A program made the position numbers and the translations under genes. Shown here one piece after another: positions 27,727-37,635 of a stretch of 64,000 bases of DNA. Each line of letters opens with the position of its first letter. Position 1 is the first letter of the stretch. Below the pieces are notes generated by a model that saw only the letters and a list, made by a program, of their open reading frames with translations, was not told the DNA's origin and made no database searches. Location: positions 301,784-365,783 of the forward strand of contig CACWTN010000005.1 of assembly GCA_902763805.1 (NCBI GenBank), in the 5' to 3' direction. This DNA is from an uncultured bacterium. GTDB lineage: Bacteria > Cyanobacteriota > Vampirovibrionia > Gastranaerophilales > Gastranaerophilaceae.

Positions 27727-29057
27727 AAAAACTGATAGCGTTATTATTATCTTTATTCATGTTAAACATATCAGCAGAAGCAAAAAGTCTGAACAAAGGT
27801 TTTAATTCTCTGATTAGAGATTCGCACATTTCACATAATTCAATATCAATATCAGTGAAAAATGCGGAAAACGGCAAAACTGTTTTTGCACAAAACGACC
27901 GCATACTTATGCATCCGGCTTCAGTTCAGAAACTGCTTACCATAATGCCGATAACAGACGCTTTGGGTAACGATTACAAGTTCAAAACCGAACTGTTTAA
28001 AAGAAGTAACAGCGAATATTTACTGAAACTCGGAGCTGACCCGTATTTAAAATCAGAAGATTTGGATAATATAGTTTCAAAAATCAATAATGCAACAATA
28101 AAAAAAATATATATTGATAATACAATTATAGAAAACAAAGACTGGGGAGAAGGCTGGCAGTGGGATGATGACTTAAACTCCTCCATGCCTAGATTTAACT
28201 CCTACAACCTTGACGGTAACCTTACAAAGATTACAGTCATACCTACGGACCCAAGCAAACAGGCTTTTATAATTAATCCGCAAAAATCACCTGTTACATT
28301 CTATAATAATGTAATTACAGGCAATAAAAACGATATTAAAATATCAAGAGATAATATTATTTCACCTAATGTATTAAAACTGGAAGGAACGGTATCATCA
28401 CCGCAAATATACTACATTCCGAATAATAATCTGAAAATGTATTTTAACAAAAAACTAACTGACAGCCTGGAAAACAGAAGAATATACCTTAAAGCACCGA
28501 TTACAAATGACAAAAAAACAGACAAAGATATAATGATTGGCTCCGTTGAGCATCCGCTCTCAGAAGCAATTAATGATGTTTTGCTAGACAGCAACAACAT
28601 GGTAATTGAAACAATGGCAAAACTTGCAGGGGGTAAATATTACGGTAAAGAGGGTGCTGACAGTGACGGCATAAAACTGTTTGAAGAATACTGTAAAAAA
28701 CATAATATAGATGCATCAAGGGTACGTATTGTTGATGCAAGCGGCGTTTCAAAAAACAACCTGACGGATACTGATTTCATAACCGAATACCTTTATAAAA
28801 ATAAAGATAACAACATTGTTGAACATATGGCATCTCCTGGTCAGGGAACGCTTACAGGAAGAATGCTTCCGCTCAAAGACAATCTGAAAGCAAAAACGGG
28901 GACTTTGTCAGACATAAGCTCAATTGCAGGATATCTGACAACAAGAAACGGACACAAATACGTGTTCTGCATAATGATTAACGACCCTGTTTCTAACAGC
29001 GCAGCCAAGAAAAATCTTGAAAACTACCTGATTAGAGAAATGTATTTTAAATTGTAA
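27723..29057 (+). CDS. dacB: D-alanyl-D-alanine carboxypeptidase/endopeptidase (PBP4, S13 family)
   Basis: 444 residues with a signal peptide (MKKLIALLLSLFMLNISAEA). Penicillin-binding-protein motifs: SxxK at S67-K70 (PASVQKLLT), SxN at 343-345 in DASGVSKNN, and KTG at 391-393 (KAKTGTLS). The SNNMVIETMAK segment is also typical of S13 peptidases. It trims or cleaves peptidoglycan cross-links in the periplasm. The start overlaps the nitrilase stop (ATGA), so it is the third gene of this operon. Confidence 0.93.
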   Translation: MKKLIALLLSLFMLNISAEAKSLNKGFNSLIRDSHISHNSISISVKNAENGKTVFAQNDRILMHPASVQKLLTIMPITDALGNDYKFKTELFKRSNSEYLLKLGADPYLKSEDLDNIVSKINNATIKKIYIDNTIIENKDWGEGWQWDDDLNSSMPRFNSYNLDGNLTKITVIPTDPSKQAFIINPQKSPVTFYNNVITGNKNDIKISRDNIISPNVLKLEGTVSSPQIYYIPNNNLKMYFNKKLTDSLENRRIYLKAPITNDKKTDKDIMIGSVEHPLSEAINDVLLDSNNMVIETMAKLAGGKYYGKEGADSDGIKLFEEYCKKHNIDASRVRIVDASGVSKNNLTDTDFITEYLYKNKDNNIVEHMASPGQGTLTGRMLPLKDNLKAKTGTLSDISSIAGYLTTRNGHKYVFCIMINDPVSNSAAKKNLENYLIREMYFKL

Positions 29058-29088
29058 TTTATAAATACATCAAAATATATATATTATA

Positions 29089-29116
29089 ATGCATGTCAAA
29101 AGACATGCATTTTTGT
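29089..29116 (+). terminator. Terminator after dacB
   Basis: ATGCATGTC-AAAA-GACATGCAT stem-loop followed by TTTTTGTTTTTT. Confidence 0.88.
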
Positions 29117-29250
29117 TTTTTCTCCAACTAAAGTATAAGAAATTTATTATTTATGTATAAATTTACCTGAAAACTGACTTTTGAAAGCTAATAAAATCAA
29201 CCCTTTCAAGACCTTTATACTCCATATGGAGGATTCTATAACTAAAGTTG

Positions 29251-29277
29251 TAAAGTCTGAAAAAATTTAGCCGATAA
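29251..29277 (+). promoter_or_regulatory. Sigma-28 (FliA) promoter of flagellin
   Basis: TAAA at 29251-29254, a 15-bp spacer, and GCCGATAA at 29270-29277 match the known sigma-28 consensus TAAA-N15-GCCGATAA exactly. It lies about 46 bp before the flagellin ATG, with AAAGGAAA as ribosome-binding site. It implies the organism encodes a FliA sigma factor and late flagellar gene control. Confidence 0.92.
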
Positions 29278-29322
29278 CGAAAATGAAAGGCAAAATATAA
29301 ATTTATTGAAAGGAAATTTATT

Positions 29323-30438
29323 ATGGCAGCGACAGCATCAATTACAATCAACACAAACTTGTCGTCATTGACCTGTCAAAAGTACCTGAAAGCTGCAACC
29401 AAAGGTATGAACACCGCAATGAAGCAGTTATCAACAGGCTTTAGAATTAACAGCGCAAAAGACGACGCCGCCGGTTACGCCGTTTCAGCCGGTATGGAAG
29501 CAAAAATTAACGGCTATGACATCATTGAAATGAACTCTCAAATGGGGTTAGACATGTTAACTACACAAGAAGGTGTTCTTGACATTATCAATGATTACTT
29601 ACAAAGAATTCGTGACTTGACCATGCAGGCAGCGAACGGTACTTACGGTTCAGCTTCTTTAGACGCTTTGAACCTTGAAGTTCAGCAGAGAATGGACGAA
29701 ATTGACCGTCTTTGCGAAATCACAGACTTCAACGACACATACCTCCTTGACGGTTCAAGACAAACTGATATAAACCTGCAAGTTGGTTTATATTCAGACA
29801 AGAGATGCGTTATCAAAATGGATGCATTCTTATTTGACAGCGCAAAATCTACAGTTATTTTCGGCTTTAAAGCTAATAACGACCACGTTACAAAATCACG
29901 TCCCGGTTATGTTGATTTAACTTACTCTTCAGATGAAACAGAATACGAATACAGAGCTCGTCAAATCGACAAAGACGGAAAACCGATTAAAGTTAACGGT
30001 GAAATCCAATACTTACCGGGTTCTTACAAATCAGCAATTGCCGCAGCTATGGCTGAAAACGGCGTTGTAGACCAGGGTCAACTTGTAGAATACAAATATA
30101 TGGGCGATTCTAAGACCATTTCTATTACAAACATGTGTAATGCTATCTACAGAAATGACTCATCTGCCCGTGAATTTATCACTTTTGTTGATGAAGCTAT
30201 CGATAATATCTCACTGAGATGTACAAAAATCGGTGCTTATATGAACAGATTAGATTCAGCAATTGCTTCAACTGACGTACAGAGAGAAAACTTAATCGAA
30301 GCAAACTCAACAATTAAAGATGCTGATGTAGCGGTATCATCTTCAAACTACATTAAGTACCAAATCTTACAACAGTCATCAGCAACATTGTTGTCAACGG
30401 CTAACCAAATGCCATCAATTGCTTTGAACCTGATTTAG
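29323..30438 (+). CDS. fliC: Flagellin
   Basis: 371 residues, main filament subunit. The N-terminal D0/D1 block is canonical (MAATASITINTNLSSL, then QLSTGFRINSAKDDAAGYAVSAGME and DYLQRIRDLTMQAANGTYG), as is the C-terminal block ending QMPSIALNLI. The middle D2 region is short. It is exported by the flagellar type III apparatus without a signal peptide. Expression should depend on sigma-28. Transcribed alone. Confidence 0.96.
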   Translation: MAATASITINTNLSSLTCQKYLKAATKGMNTAMKQLSTGFRINSAKDDAAGYAVSAGMEAKINGYDIIEMNSQMGLDMLTTQEGVLDIINDYLQRIRDLTMQAANGTYGSASLDALNLEVQQRMDEIDRLCEITDFNDTYLLDGSRQTDINLQVGLYSDKRCVIKMDAFLFDSAKSTVIFGFKANNDHVTKSRPGYVDLTYSSDETEYEYRARQIDKDGKPIKVNGEIQYLPGSYKSAIAAAMAENGVVDQGQLVEYKYMGDSKTISITNMCNAIYRNDSSAREFITFVDEAIDNISLRCTKIGAYMNRLDSAIASTDVQRENLIEANSTIKDADVAVSSSNYIKYQILQQSSATLLSTANQMPSIALNLI

Positions 30439-30485
30439 TAAAATCGGAACCAACTATATAAATATATAATAAAGGTCCTTTCAAT

Positions 30486-30514
30486 AGCGCCTGCAACTTT
30501 AAGCTGCAGGCGCT
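30486..30514 (+). terminator. GC-rich hairpin after flagellin
   Basis: AGCGCCTGCA and its complement form a 10-bp stem around a nine-base loop, 48 bp after the stop. The T-run after it is weak, so it may protect the mRNA 3' end rather than end transcription. Confidence 0.5.
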
Positions 30515-30540
30515 TGCCTTTGCGGATAACCTTTCTGCAA

Positions 30541-30582
30541 AAAAAATAAGGGTTTGGAAATTTTCCAAACCCTTATTTTTAA
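30541..30582. terminator. Bidirectional terminator between fliC and ahcY
   Basis: Almost perfect palindrome with arms AAATAAGGGTTTGGAAA and complement, flanked by A- and T-runs on both sides. It serves the converging fliC and ahcY genes. Confidence 0.9.
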
Positions 30583-30594
30583 ATTTATTTACTC

Positions 30595-31863
<1,269 letters not shown>

Positions 31864-31871
31864 TTACCTTC

Positions 31872-32036
31872 TTATTCCTTAAAATTCGCAACACTTACCT
31901 TATATATATTATCACTAACATGAACAATCGCCCATCTTAGCGGATTAATGTTGAGTTTTGTTAACTCTTGTTCTATGTACTCGGTCGTCGGTTGACCGTT
32001 GTTCCTGATTTCGACTAATTCCGATACAACTTGCAT
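31872..32036 (-). CDS. Small protein upstream of ahcY, unknown function
   Basis: 54 residues from ATG 32036 (MQVVSELVEIRNNGQPTTEYI...). The sequence has a mixed alpha/beta look with one NPLRWAIVHVSDNIYKVSV segment, more protein-like than random. There is no ribosome-binding site; TATTAT lies about 7-12 bp before the ATG, suggesting a leaderless transcript. It ends 11 bp before ahcY. No family recognised. Confidence 0.55.
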   Translation of the reverse strand: MQVVSELVEIRNNGQPTTEYIEQELTKLNINPLRWAIVHVSDNIYKVSVANFKE

Positions 32037-32076
32037 AACAAAATAATAACACAAACATTTTTAATTAATCCTTAAT

Positions 32077-32961
32077 TTATTTAATGCTTTCTATTATTCT
32101 TCGTTCCCGTTCAACGGAATTATACACAGCCCGTTGAGAATAATAATGTTTAAAAATAGCATAAATTTCTCTTTTTGGAATTACGTTATTATCCTGTTTT
32201 AATAAATCAAAAACATTAAACCAAAACAATTTTCTTACTCCCTGAGTTATGTTACCTTTAAACTCTTTTATTCTTTCAGGCGAACATCTTTCAAAAACTT
32301 TATTAAGAGCCTCAAAATGCAGCTTTCCTACGTACGAAAAATTTTTAAATCTGCAGCATGCAAACAAATGTTCAAAACCTTTGCCTTCATAATCTTCTCC
32401 CAGAATATCTGAAATCGGTAGTGATACAAGATTTGGAGCATCACCCAATAGCTCGTCTTTTTTCAAAAGCTGTTCGGCCTTTTTCAGAGAAGTTCCGTAA
32501 TGAGTATAATCCGTAAGGACATAAGTTTTATCACTATTCTTTTTTAAATCCGTTTTGCTTAATCCGATTTGAACCAAATAAGTTTTATAAACCTGCAGAC
32601 TGTCAGACGGAATACAATCAACATCCCCTTTTCTCAACCCTGAAAGAGGGATAATCTTTGTTTCAGCTCCTAAATATCTCATAAGTTCGGCAATAGAAGA
32701 TAATGAACGCCCGAGTGCAATCATTACATAATTGTTTTCACCGTATTTTTTATCCAGCTCTCTTTTTATTTTTTCTGCTGCATAACAATTCAGCCGTGCA
32801 AGTTCTTTTAATCTGGAGGGCGATACTTTACGCAGAAAATCACAGGTTTTACTGTCGGTTTTGCCAACATTTTCCAATGTTATTTTACCGATTTTATTCA
32901 GACTTTTCTGACATTCGGAAAACAGATTGACGCTTTGTACTTTAGAAACACTTACACTCAT
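32077..32961 (-). CDS. Phosphoribosyltransferase-like protein, lineage-specific
   Basis: 294 residues from ATG 32961. The middle has a PRTase-fold signature: a strand YVMIALGRSLSSIAELMRYLG, then YVLTDYTHYGTSLKKAEQLL, which aligns with the PRPP loop (hydrophobic strand, D-x-T-x-x-G-T-S). The N-terminus (MSVSVSKVQSVNLFS) resembles the short leaders of neighbouring proteins but is the weakest case. The second acidic residue of the usual DD pair is Y/T here, so catalysis is doubtful. Not assigned to a pathway. Confidence 0.5.
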   Translation of the reverse strand: MSVSVSKVQSVNLFSECQKSLNKIGKITLENVGKTDSKTCDFLRKVSPSRLKELARLNCYAAEKIKRELDKKYGENNYVMIALGRSLSSIAELMRYLGAETKIIPLSGLRKGDVDCIPSDSLQVYKTYLVQIGLSKTDLKKNSDKTYVLTDYTHYGTSLKKAEQLLKKDELLGDAPNLVSLPISDILGEDYEGKGFEHLFACCRFKNFSYVGKLHFEALNKVFERCSPERIKEFKGNITQGVRKLFWFNVFDLLKQDNNVIPKREIYAIFKHYYSQRAVYNSVERERRIIESIK

Positions 32962-32994
32962 ATAATGACAAAAACATAAACACAAAATTTTTTG
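32962..32994 (-). promoter_or_regulatory. Shared leaderless-type promoter, copy 1
   Basis: CAAAAAATTTT begins 33 bp before ATG 32961; TATGTTTTTG and a CATTAT -10-like box follow, directly before the ATG. No ribosome-binding site. Same layout as the copies before 33597, 36852, 40862 and 40961. Confidence 0.5.
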
Positions 32995-33000
32995 CGTTAA

Positions 33001-33597
33001 CTACACTATGATATCAAACTTAATCTTGTCCAGACTATGAATCAAATCATACAACTTTGTTCCGGGGGTTACAGCTTCTTCCTGCATAATTACGTTTTGA
33101 ATATAATCGAACTCGTCAAACGAAAATTTTGTTTCCGGATTTTCTTTTTTTAACCGCTCGGCAGCTTTAACTTTTTCAAGAAAAAATTCCCTGCTTTTTG
33201 GATTTGTTATCTTCTCCGCAAGCTTTTTCAGTTCAGAAAAATCTGCTCCTTTTTCAAGATATTTTCTTGTTATGACTTTAAACAAATCATTTTCACCGTC
33301 CCCGAAGATTCTGGAACACTCATTAATAAGCGTTTTTGCAGCACTCTCTGTTTTACGCATTTTTGAACGATGCTGAAACTTAACACCCTGAAAGTTATCA
33401 TTAGAAAAAATAAACTTGCGGTTTTTATTAATATCAACTACGGTTTCTTTATCAATATTCCGTGCAAAAGTTTCATCAAAGAGCTGAACATATTTGTCCG
33501 TTCTGACTTTATCATGCCCGAATTCTTCATTTATCTTTTTCAGCAAATTCTTTCCGATTTTTGCACGAAAAGAAATGTCATTAACCGTTAGTTCCAT
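33001..33597 (-). CDS. Lineage-specific protein with N-terminal ISFRA leader
   Basis: 198 residues from ATG 33597. It starts MELTVNDISFRAKIGKN: a short leader ending in F10-R11-A12, as in eight other proteins of this window. The rest is charged and mostly helical (ESAAKTLINECSRIFGDGEND, REFFLEKVKAAERLKKENPET), with no membrane helix or known motif. A leaderless-type promoter precedes it. Function unknown. Confidence 0.65.
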   Translation of the reverse strand: MELTVNDISFRAKIGKNLLKKINEEFGHDKVRTDKYVQLFDETFARNIDKETVVDINKNRKFIFSNDNFQGVKFQHRSKMRKTESAAKTLINECSRIFGDGENDLFKVITRKYLEKGADFSELKKLAEKITNPKSREFFLEKVKAAERLKKENPETKFSFDEFDYIQNVIMQEEAVTPGTKLYDLIHSLDKIKFDIIV

Positions 33598-33629
33598 AAC
33601 CAATTAAAAACCTGTAAATATTATTTTTG
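33598..33629 (-). promoter_or_regulatory. Shared leaderless-type promoter, copy 2
   Basis: CAAAAATAATATTTACAGG starts 32 bp before ATG 33597 and is followed by TTTTTAATT and five bases before the ATG. TTTACAGGTTT matches copy 5 (40929) base for base at the same distance. Confidence 0.55.
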
Positions 33630-33651
33630 CCTGAAACAATTACCCCTGTCC

Positions 33652-35496
33652 CTACTCAACGGTTACAGACTTAGCAAGGTTTCTCGGCTGGTCAACATCT
33701 TTACCGAGAAATTCTGCAATGTAGTATGCAAGCAGTTGTAAAGGTACTATCGCAAGTGCAGGTGAAAGAAGTTCCGAAATCTCAGGAACTCTGATTACGT
33801 TCTCAAAAAGTTCCTCAAGTTTGTGGTCATCAGAATCCGTCAGAGCCAGCATTCTTGCATTTCTTGCTTTTGCTTCTTCTGCATTAGATAAAATCTTCTC
33901 GTAAACTTTGCCCTTCATCAAAATCGCAAGAACAGGCATAGAATCATCTAACATTGCAATAGGTCCGTGTTTGAGTTCACCGGCAGAGTATCCTGTCGCA
34001 TTAATATAGCTTATTTCTTTAAGTTTTAATGCACCTTCTAATGCTGTCGGGAAGTTTATTCCTCTTGCAACAAAGATAAAATCTTTAAATGATGAGAATT
34101 TTCTTGCTATAGCCTGAATGTCTTCCTTGTGGGTTAAAACTTTATCTATTTTTTGAGGAAGAAGAATAAGTTCGTGCTTCAAATCAAGAATTTCTTCTTT
34201 TGAAATTGAACCTTTAACTTCAGCCATATAAATAGCAAGAAGATAGAAGGATATTAGCTGCGCCATATAAGATTTTGTTGCCGCAACGGAAACCTCAATA
34301 CCCGCATTAACAGGAACAAGACTGTCTGCTTCTCTTGCCATTGTTGAATCAGGTCTGTTAGTTACAATAAGAATATGAGAGCCTTTTTTCTTAGCCAATC
34401 TTATTGCCGTAATTGTGTCAGCCGTTTCACCTGATTGAGAAACACCAATTACAAGAGTGTTCTCGTCGGTAATAGTTTTTCTGTAAATATATTCGCTTGA
34501 TGCTTCAACTTCAACAGGAATTCCGCAGAAATCTTCAATAATATATTTACCTACCATAGCTGCATGAAGCGACGTTCCGCAAGCAACAATTTGTATTCTG
34601 TTCAAATCTTTTAGCTTTGCCTTGTCTAAAGTAACTTCATCAAGCGCAATCGGTTCATCAATCGTTTTAAGTTTTCCTGATAAAACGTTTCTTACAATAT
34701 CAGGCTGTTCATGGATTTCTTTAAGCATAAAGTGCTTGTAACCCATTTTTGACAACGCAACCGGCTCCCAAGGAAGTGTTTCAATCTTCAGCGGAACTTC
34801 ATTCTTCTCAATATCAATAACTTTTGCACTTGACGGTGTTAAAGTAACAATTTGGTTATCGTCTAAGTACATTGCTTTTTTTGTATACTGGATTAATGCA
34901 GGAATGTCAGAAGCAACATAATTTTCGCCTTCTCCAAAACCGATAACAAGCGGAGCATTTCTTCTTGTTGCAACAATAGTATCCTTAACATCCTGATGAA
35001 TAACAGCAAGAGCGTAAGCACCCTCTATTTCTTTGGTAGCAAGCCTTACAGCTTCTGTTAAATCTTTTGTTTCTGCATATTTTGATGCGACTAAGTGTGC
35101 AACCGTTTCCGTATCGGTTTGTGAACGGAAAGTACACCCCTGAGCTTCAAGTTTTACTCTGAGCTCTTTATAGTTTTCTATAATTCCGTTGTGAACTATT
35201 GCAACCCTTCCGCAATTACATGTGTGAGGATGAGCATTCGCTACTGAAGGCGCACCGTGTGTTGCCCAGCGAATATGACCGATACCTATAGTGGATTTTG
35301 ATATTTCGGAATAATTTTTCTCAACAATATTTCTCAGATTTTGCAGTTTACCCTGAGCTTTAAACACCTGAACTTTGCCGTCAATATTAAGAGCGACACC
35401 TGAAGAATCATATCCTCTGTATTCAAGACTGGTTAAGCCTTCGAGCAAAATATCGACTGCTGTTTTATTTCCTATATATCCAACGATTCCGCACAT
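33652..35496 (-). CDS. glmS: Glutamine-fructose-6-phosphate aminotransferase (isomerizing)
   Basis: 614 residues. Makes glucosamine-6-phosphate from fructose-6-phosphate and glutamine, the entry to peptidoglycan and lipopolysaccharide sugars. The N-terminus is the class II glutaminase with the nucleophile C2 (MCGIVGYIGN) and EYRGYDSSG. Two SIS isomerase domains follow (GVSQSGETADTITAIRLAK, GPIAMLDDSMPVLAI), and the C-terminal DQPRNLAKSVTVE is canonical. No glmS ribozyme was seen upstream; the 146-bp spacer is simply AT-rich. Confidence 0.98.
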   Translation of the reverse strand: MCGIVGYIGNKTAVDILLEGLTSLEYRGYDSSGVALNIDGKVQVFKAQGKLQNLRNIVEKNYSEISKSTIGIGHIRWATHGAPSVANAHPHTCNCGRVAIVHNGIIENYKELRVKLEAQGCTFRSQTDTETVAHLVASKYAETKDLTEAVRLATKEIEGAYALAVIHQDVKDTIVATRRNAPLVIGFGEGENYVASDIPALIQYTKKAMYLDDNQIVTLTPSSAKVIDIEKNEVPLKIETLPWEPVALSKMGYKHFMLKEIHEQPDIVRNVLSGKLKTIDEPIALDEVTLDKAKLKDLNRIQIVACGTSLHAAMVGKYIIEDFCGIPVEVEASSEYIYRKTITDENTLVIGVSQSGETADTITAIRLAKKKGSHILIVTNRPDSTMAREADSLVPVNAGIEVSVAATKSYMAQLISFYLLAIYMAEVKGSISKEEILDLKHELILLPQKIDKVLTHKEDIQAIARKFSSFKDFIFVARGINFPTALEGALKLKEISYINATGYSAGELKHGPIAMLDDSMPVLAILMKGKVYEKILSNAEEAKARNARMLALTDSDDHKLEELFENVIRVPEISELLSPALAIVPLQLLAYYIAEFLGKDVDQPRNLAKSVTVE

Positions 35497-35642
35497 AAAT
35501 CTCTCCTGTTATTACTAAATTATTTTAGCATAAATATGAATATTTCTTATTAAGATTATATAAACATTTGTAAATATTTTAGAAAAAACAGTCAATAATT
35601 TAAAAATAAAAAACTTTATATAAACATAAAAGGTGTGTGTGA

Positions 35643-36050
35643 ATGATTGACCCCATAAACAGTATAACAAACCCGTATATTAATTTTCGCTCAAATCATG
35701 AAAACATGGGAAGTCTTGGCTTTCAGCCAAGAATGCGCCAGCCGCTTTTGATAGATATTTTTGAGAAAACAACTTCCGGCGGAATAAACGGCTCGAAAAA
35801 TTCTGCAGAAAAAATACAGGAATTACTTCCTTTTGCAAAAATAAAATCTCTTGCCCCGTCTACCAGAGAAACTGAACGCAACAAAAAAATAGAAGAAGAA
35901 AAGAAACATATAGCAAAAGTAATTACGAAACGGACGGAAGAAAGCAAACGAAAATTGCGTAATGCCGGAGTAAAAGAAAGAGATTTGTACAAATATTTAA
36001 CTTACGACGGACACATTAACAGCGAAGGGCAACGCATAATCAGGGGCTGA
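35643..36050 (+). CDS. Lineage-specific protein with INFRS leader and C-terminal AGVK/KYL motif
   Basis: 135 residues. The N-terminal leader is MIDPINSITNPYINFRS (F15-R16-S17). The C-terminal 34 residues, KRKLRNAGVKERDLYKYL...GHINSEGQRII, match a segment at residues 68-102 of the protein at 37636, suggesting a shared small helical domain. The middle is charged. AAGGTG precedes the ATG. Its last 11 bp overlap the end of the convergent gene at 36040. Function unknown. Confidence 0.65.
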   Translation: MIDPINSITNPYINFRSNHENMGSLGFQPRMRQPLLIDIFEKTTSGGINGSKNSAEKIQELLPFAKIKSLAPSTRETERNKKIEEEKKHIAKVITKRTEESKRKLRNAGVKERDLYKYLTYDGHINSEGQRIIRG

Positions 36051-36852
36051 ATTTGCCGTTCCATAATTTTCGAAGAAGCATGTCCCTTTGAGAAAGTTCT
36101 CTATGAGATAATACTGTTTTTTCAGAATACGGATATTCACCAAAAATATTCTTTTGAGGTATAAGCCTTTCCTTATCCAGCACTTTCAGGTTTCGTTTTG
36201 ACAGGTCGCAGGCAACAGCTTCCAAAGGGTTTGATCCTGCATAATGGCATATTTTTGAAAGCTTTTTACCATGCTTTGAAATAAATCCGTCAAGAAAACC
36301 CTCTTTGTGCAATGACTGAAGTACTTTTAACAGTTTTTCACAGCCAAGCCGGTTTATCATATTATTCTCGTGCAGAACATGCATAAACTCATGCAAAATA
36401 TTTTCCAAAAAGAAATCTGTTGCAGAAATCCCTTTCTCATAACATTCGTCAGCTATACTATCAAGATTTTCCCATTTTATGTTATTTGAGTTAAACACAA
36501 TCGTTTTTTCAGGTACTATGATATCTTTTGCTTTAAAAAGATATGACGGAACGAAATTTGTTAAACCCATTGCCGACCGATCAACACCGTTTAATTTTTC
36601 ATAATCTTCTACAAGAATACCGTTTGGCATTCCTGTATTATAATGAAATCTGTTGTTTATGTACCTGAGTATCTGAAAACATTTTAAGGAACTCCACGCA
36701 ACAACACGATTGTTTTTAAAATCGGTATTAATATTTGCAGCTGCAAAATAATTTTCTATATCTTTGACATTACAATGCCTTATTTCAGCCTTCATTTGTT
36801 TTGTAAGGCCTGACTGAAATGAGAATTTGTTGTTGTACACCCGAATTTCCAT
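36040..36852 (-). CDS. Putative zinc metallopeptidase (HExxH) with FSFQS leader
   Basis: 270 residues from ATG 36852. N-terminal leader MEIRVYNNKFSFQSG. The zincin motif HEFMH is at residues 154-158 (ENILHEFMHVLHENN), preceded by an IVFNSNN strand and followed by SNPLEAVACDLSKR, whose glutamate could be the third ligand. The same order of blocks occurs in the protein at 9874. No signal peptide. Target and activity unknown. A leaderless-type promoter precedes it. Confidence 0.6.
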   Translation of the reverse strand: MEIRVYNNKFSFQSGLTKQMKAEIRHCNVKDIENYFAAANINTDFKNNRVVAWSSLKCFQILRYINNRFHYNTGMPNGILVEDYEKLNGVDRSAMGLTNFVPSYLFKAKDIIVPEKTIVFNSNNIKWENLDSIADECYEKGISATDFFLENILHEFMHVLHENNMINRLGCEKLLKVLQSLHKEGFLDGFISKHGKKLSKICHYAGSNPLEAVACDLSKRNLKVLDKERLIPQKNIFGEYPYSEKTVLSHRELSQRDMLLRKLWNGKFSP

Positions 36853-36885
36853 TATATAGTACAAAAACCTTAAAAATTTTTTTTG
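36853..36885 (-). promoter_or_regulatory. Shared leaderless-type promoter, copy 3
   Basis: CAAAAAAAATTTTTAAGG starts 33 bp before ATG 36852, followed by TTTTTGTACTATATA directly before the ATG. No ribosome-binding site at normal distance. Confidence 0.5.
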
Positions 36886-36978
36886 CTATAGTTTATGAAC
36901 ATTTGTAAAAAATCCCGTTAAAACATATCAAAATATTCCATGCTTAAGGTTTAATAATAAAAAAAGAGAAGGTGTTAT

Positions 36979-37632
36979 ATGATTAATCCTGTCAATCTGA
37001 TAAACAACCAGGGGTATGTATATTTTAAATCTGCCGACAACAAATCTAAGTTTCCATATTGCACAAATAATCTGCAGCTTTCGGGGTATGAAGCAGGCCG
37101 GGCAATTTTAGCGGAAAAGAATATTTGCTTTAAACAAAAAGAAGCATTAACTCCGATTGATTCTGTATATAACCAAAAAGTCAACAGTGAAATTATCAAA
37201 ACCTGTTATGAATATGACTCAAACAAAAAAAATGACACTTTGGCTTATTATGTCGGATCTTTATTAGAATATTACACGCCATCATTCCATACTGATATAG
37301 ACAAAAAAAGTTTTATGAAAAAATGTTACTTAATATTGGATTTCAACACTAAAAACGATAATTTAAACACGTTCGGAGATTGTTACGAAAAACAGCAAAA
37401 ATTATTGCAAATTGTTTCCGATACTTTAACTCCGAATACGTTGGATTCCATAAAAGAATATGACATCAAGCTTCAAAATGAAAATTTTGAAAACGGTAAA
37501 TTTGATGAAAAAACAAAAGATAACAATATTAAAATAATTAATTCAGTATCATTTGAAGATATAAAAGACTTTATTAACAATAATATGTTAAACAAAAAGC
37601 CGTATATTACGGTGCAAAAAAGGGAAAATTAG
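36979..37632 (+). CDS. Lineage-specific protein with VYFKS leader
   Basis: 217 residues. The leader is MINPVNLINNQGYVYFKS (F16-K17-S18). The rest is lysine- and asparagine-rich, helical, with no membrane helix; a CFKQKE and LGSLLEYYT-like segments are present but no known motif. GAAGGTG precedes the ATG; an AAGGTTTAATAAT box upstream resembles part of the shared promoter. It ends 3 bp before the gene at 37636, so the two form an operon. Confidence 0.6.
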   Translation: MINPVNLINNQGYVYFKSADNKSKFPYCTNNLQLSGYEAGRAILAEKNICFKQKEALTPIDSVYNQKVNSEIIKTCYEYDSNKKNDTLAYYVGSLLEYYTPSFHTDIDKKSFMKKCYLILDFNTKNDNLNTFGDCYEKQQKLLQIVSDTLTPNTLDSIKEYDIKLQNENFENGKFDEKTKDNNIKIINSVSFEDIKDFINNNMLNKKPYITVQKREN

Positions 37633-37635
37633 TCC

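Noticed and set aside
35497-35642. glmS ribozyme upstream of glmS
   Set aside because: The spacer is only AT-rich, with none of the conserved ribozyme core; it also serves the divergent gene at 35643.
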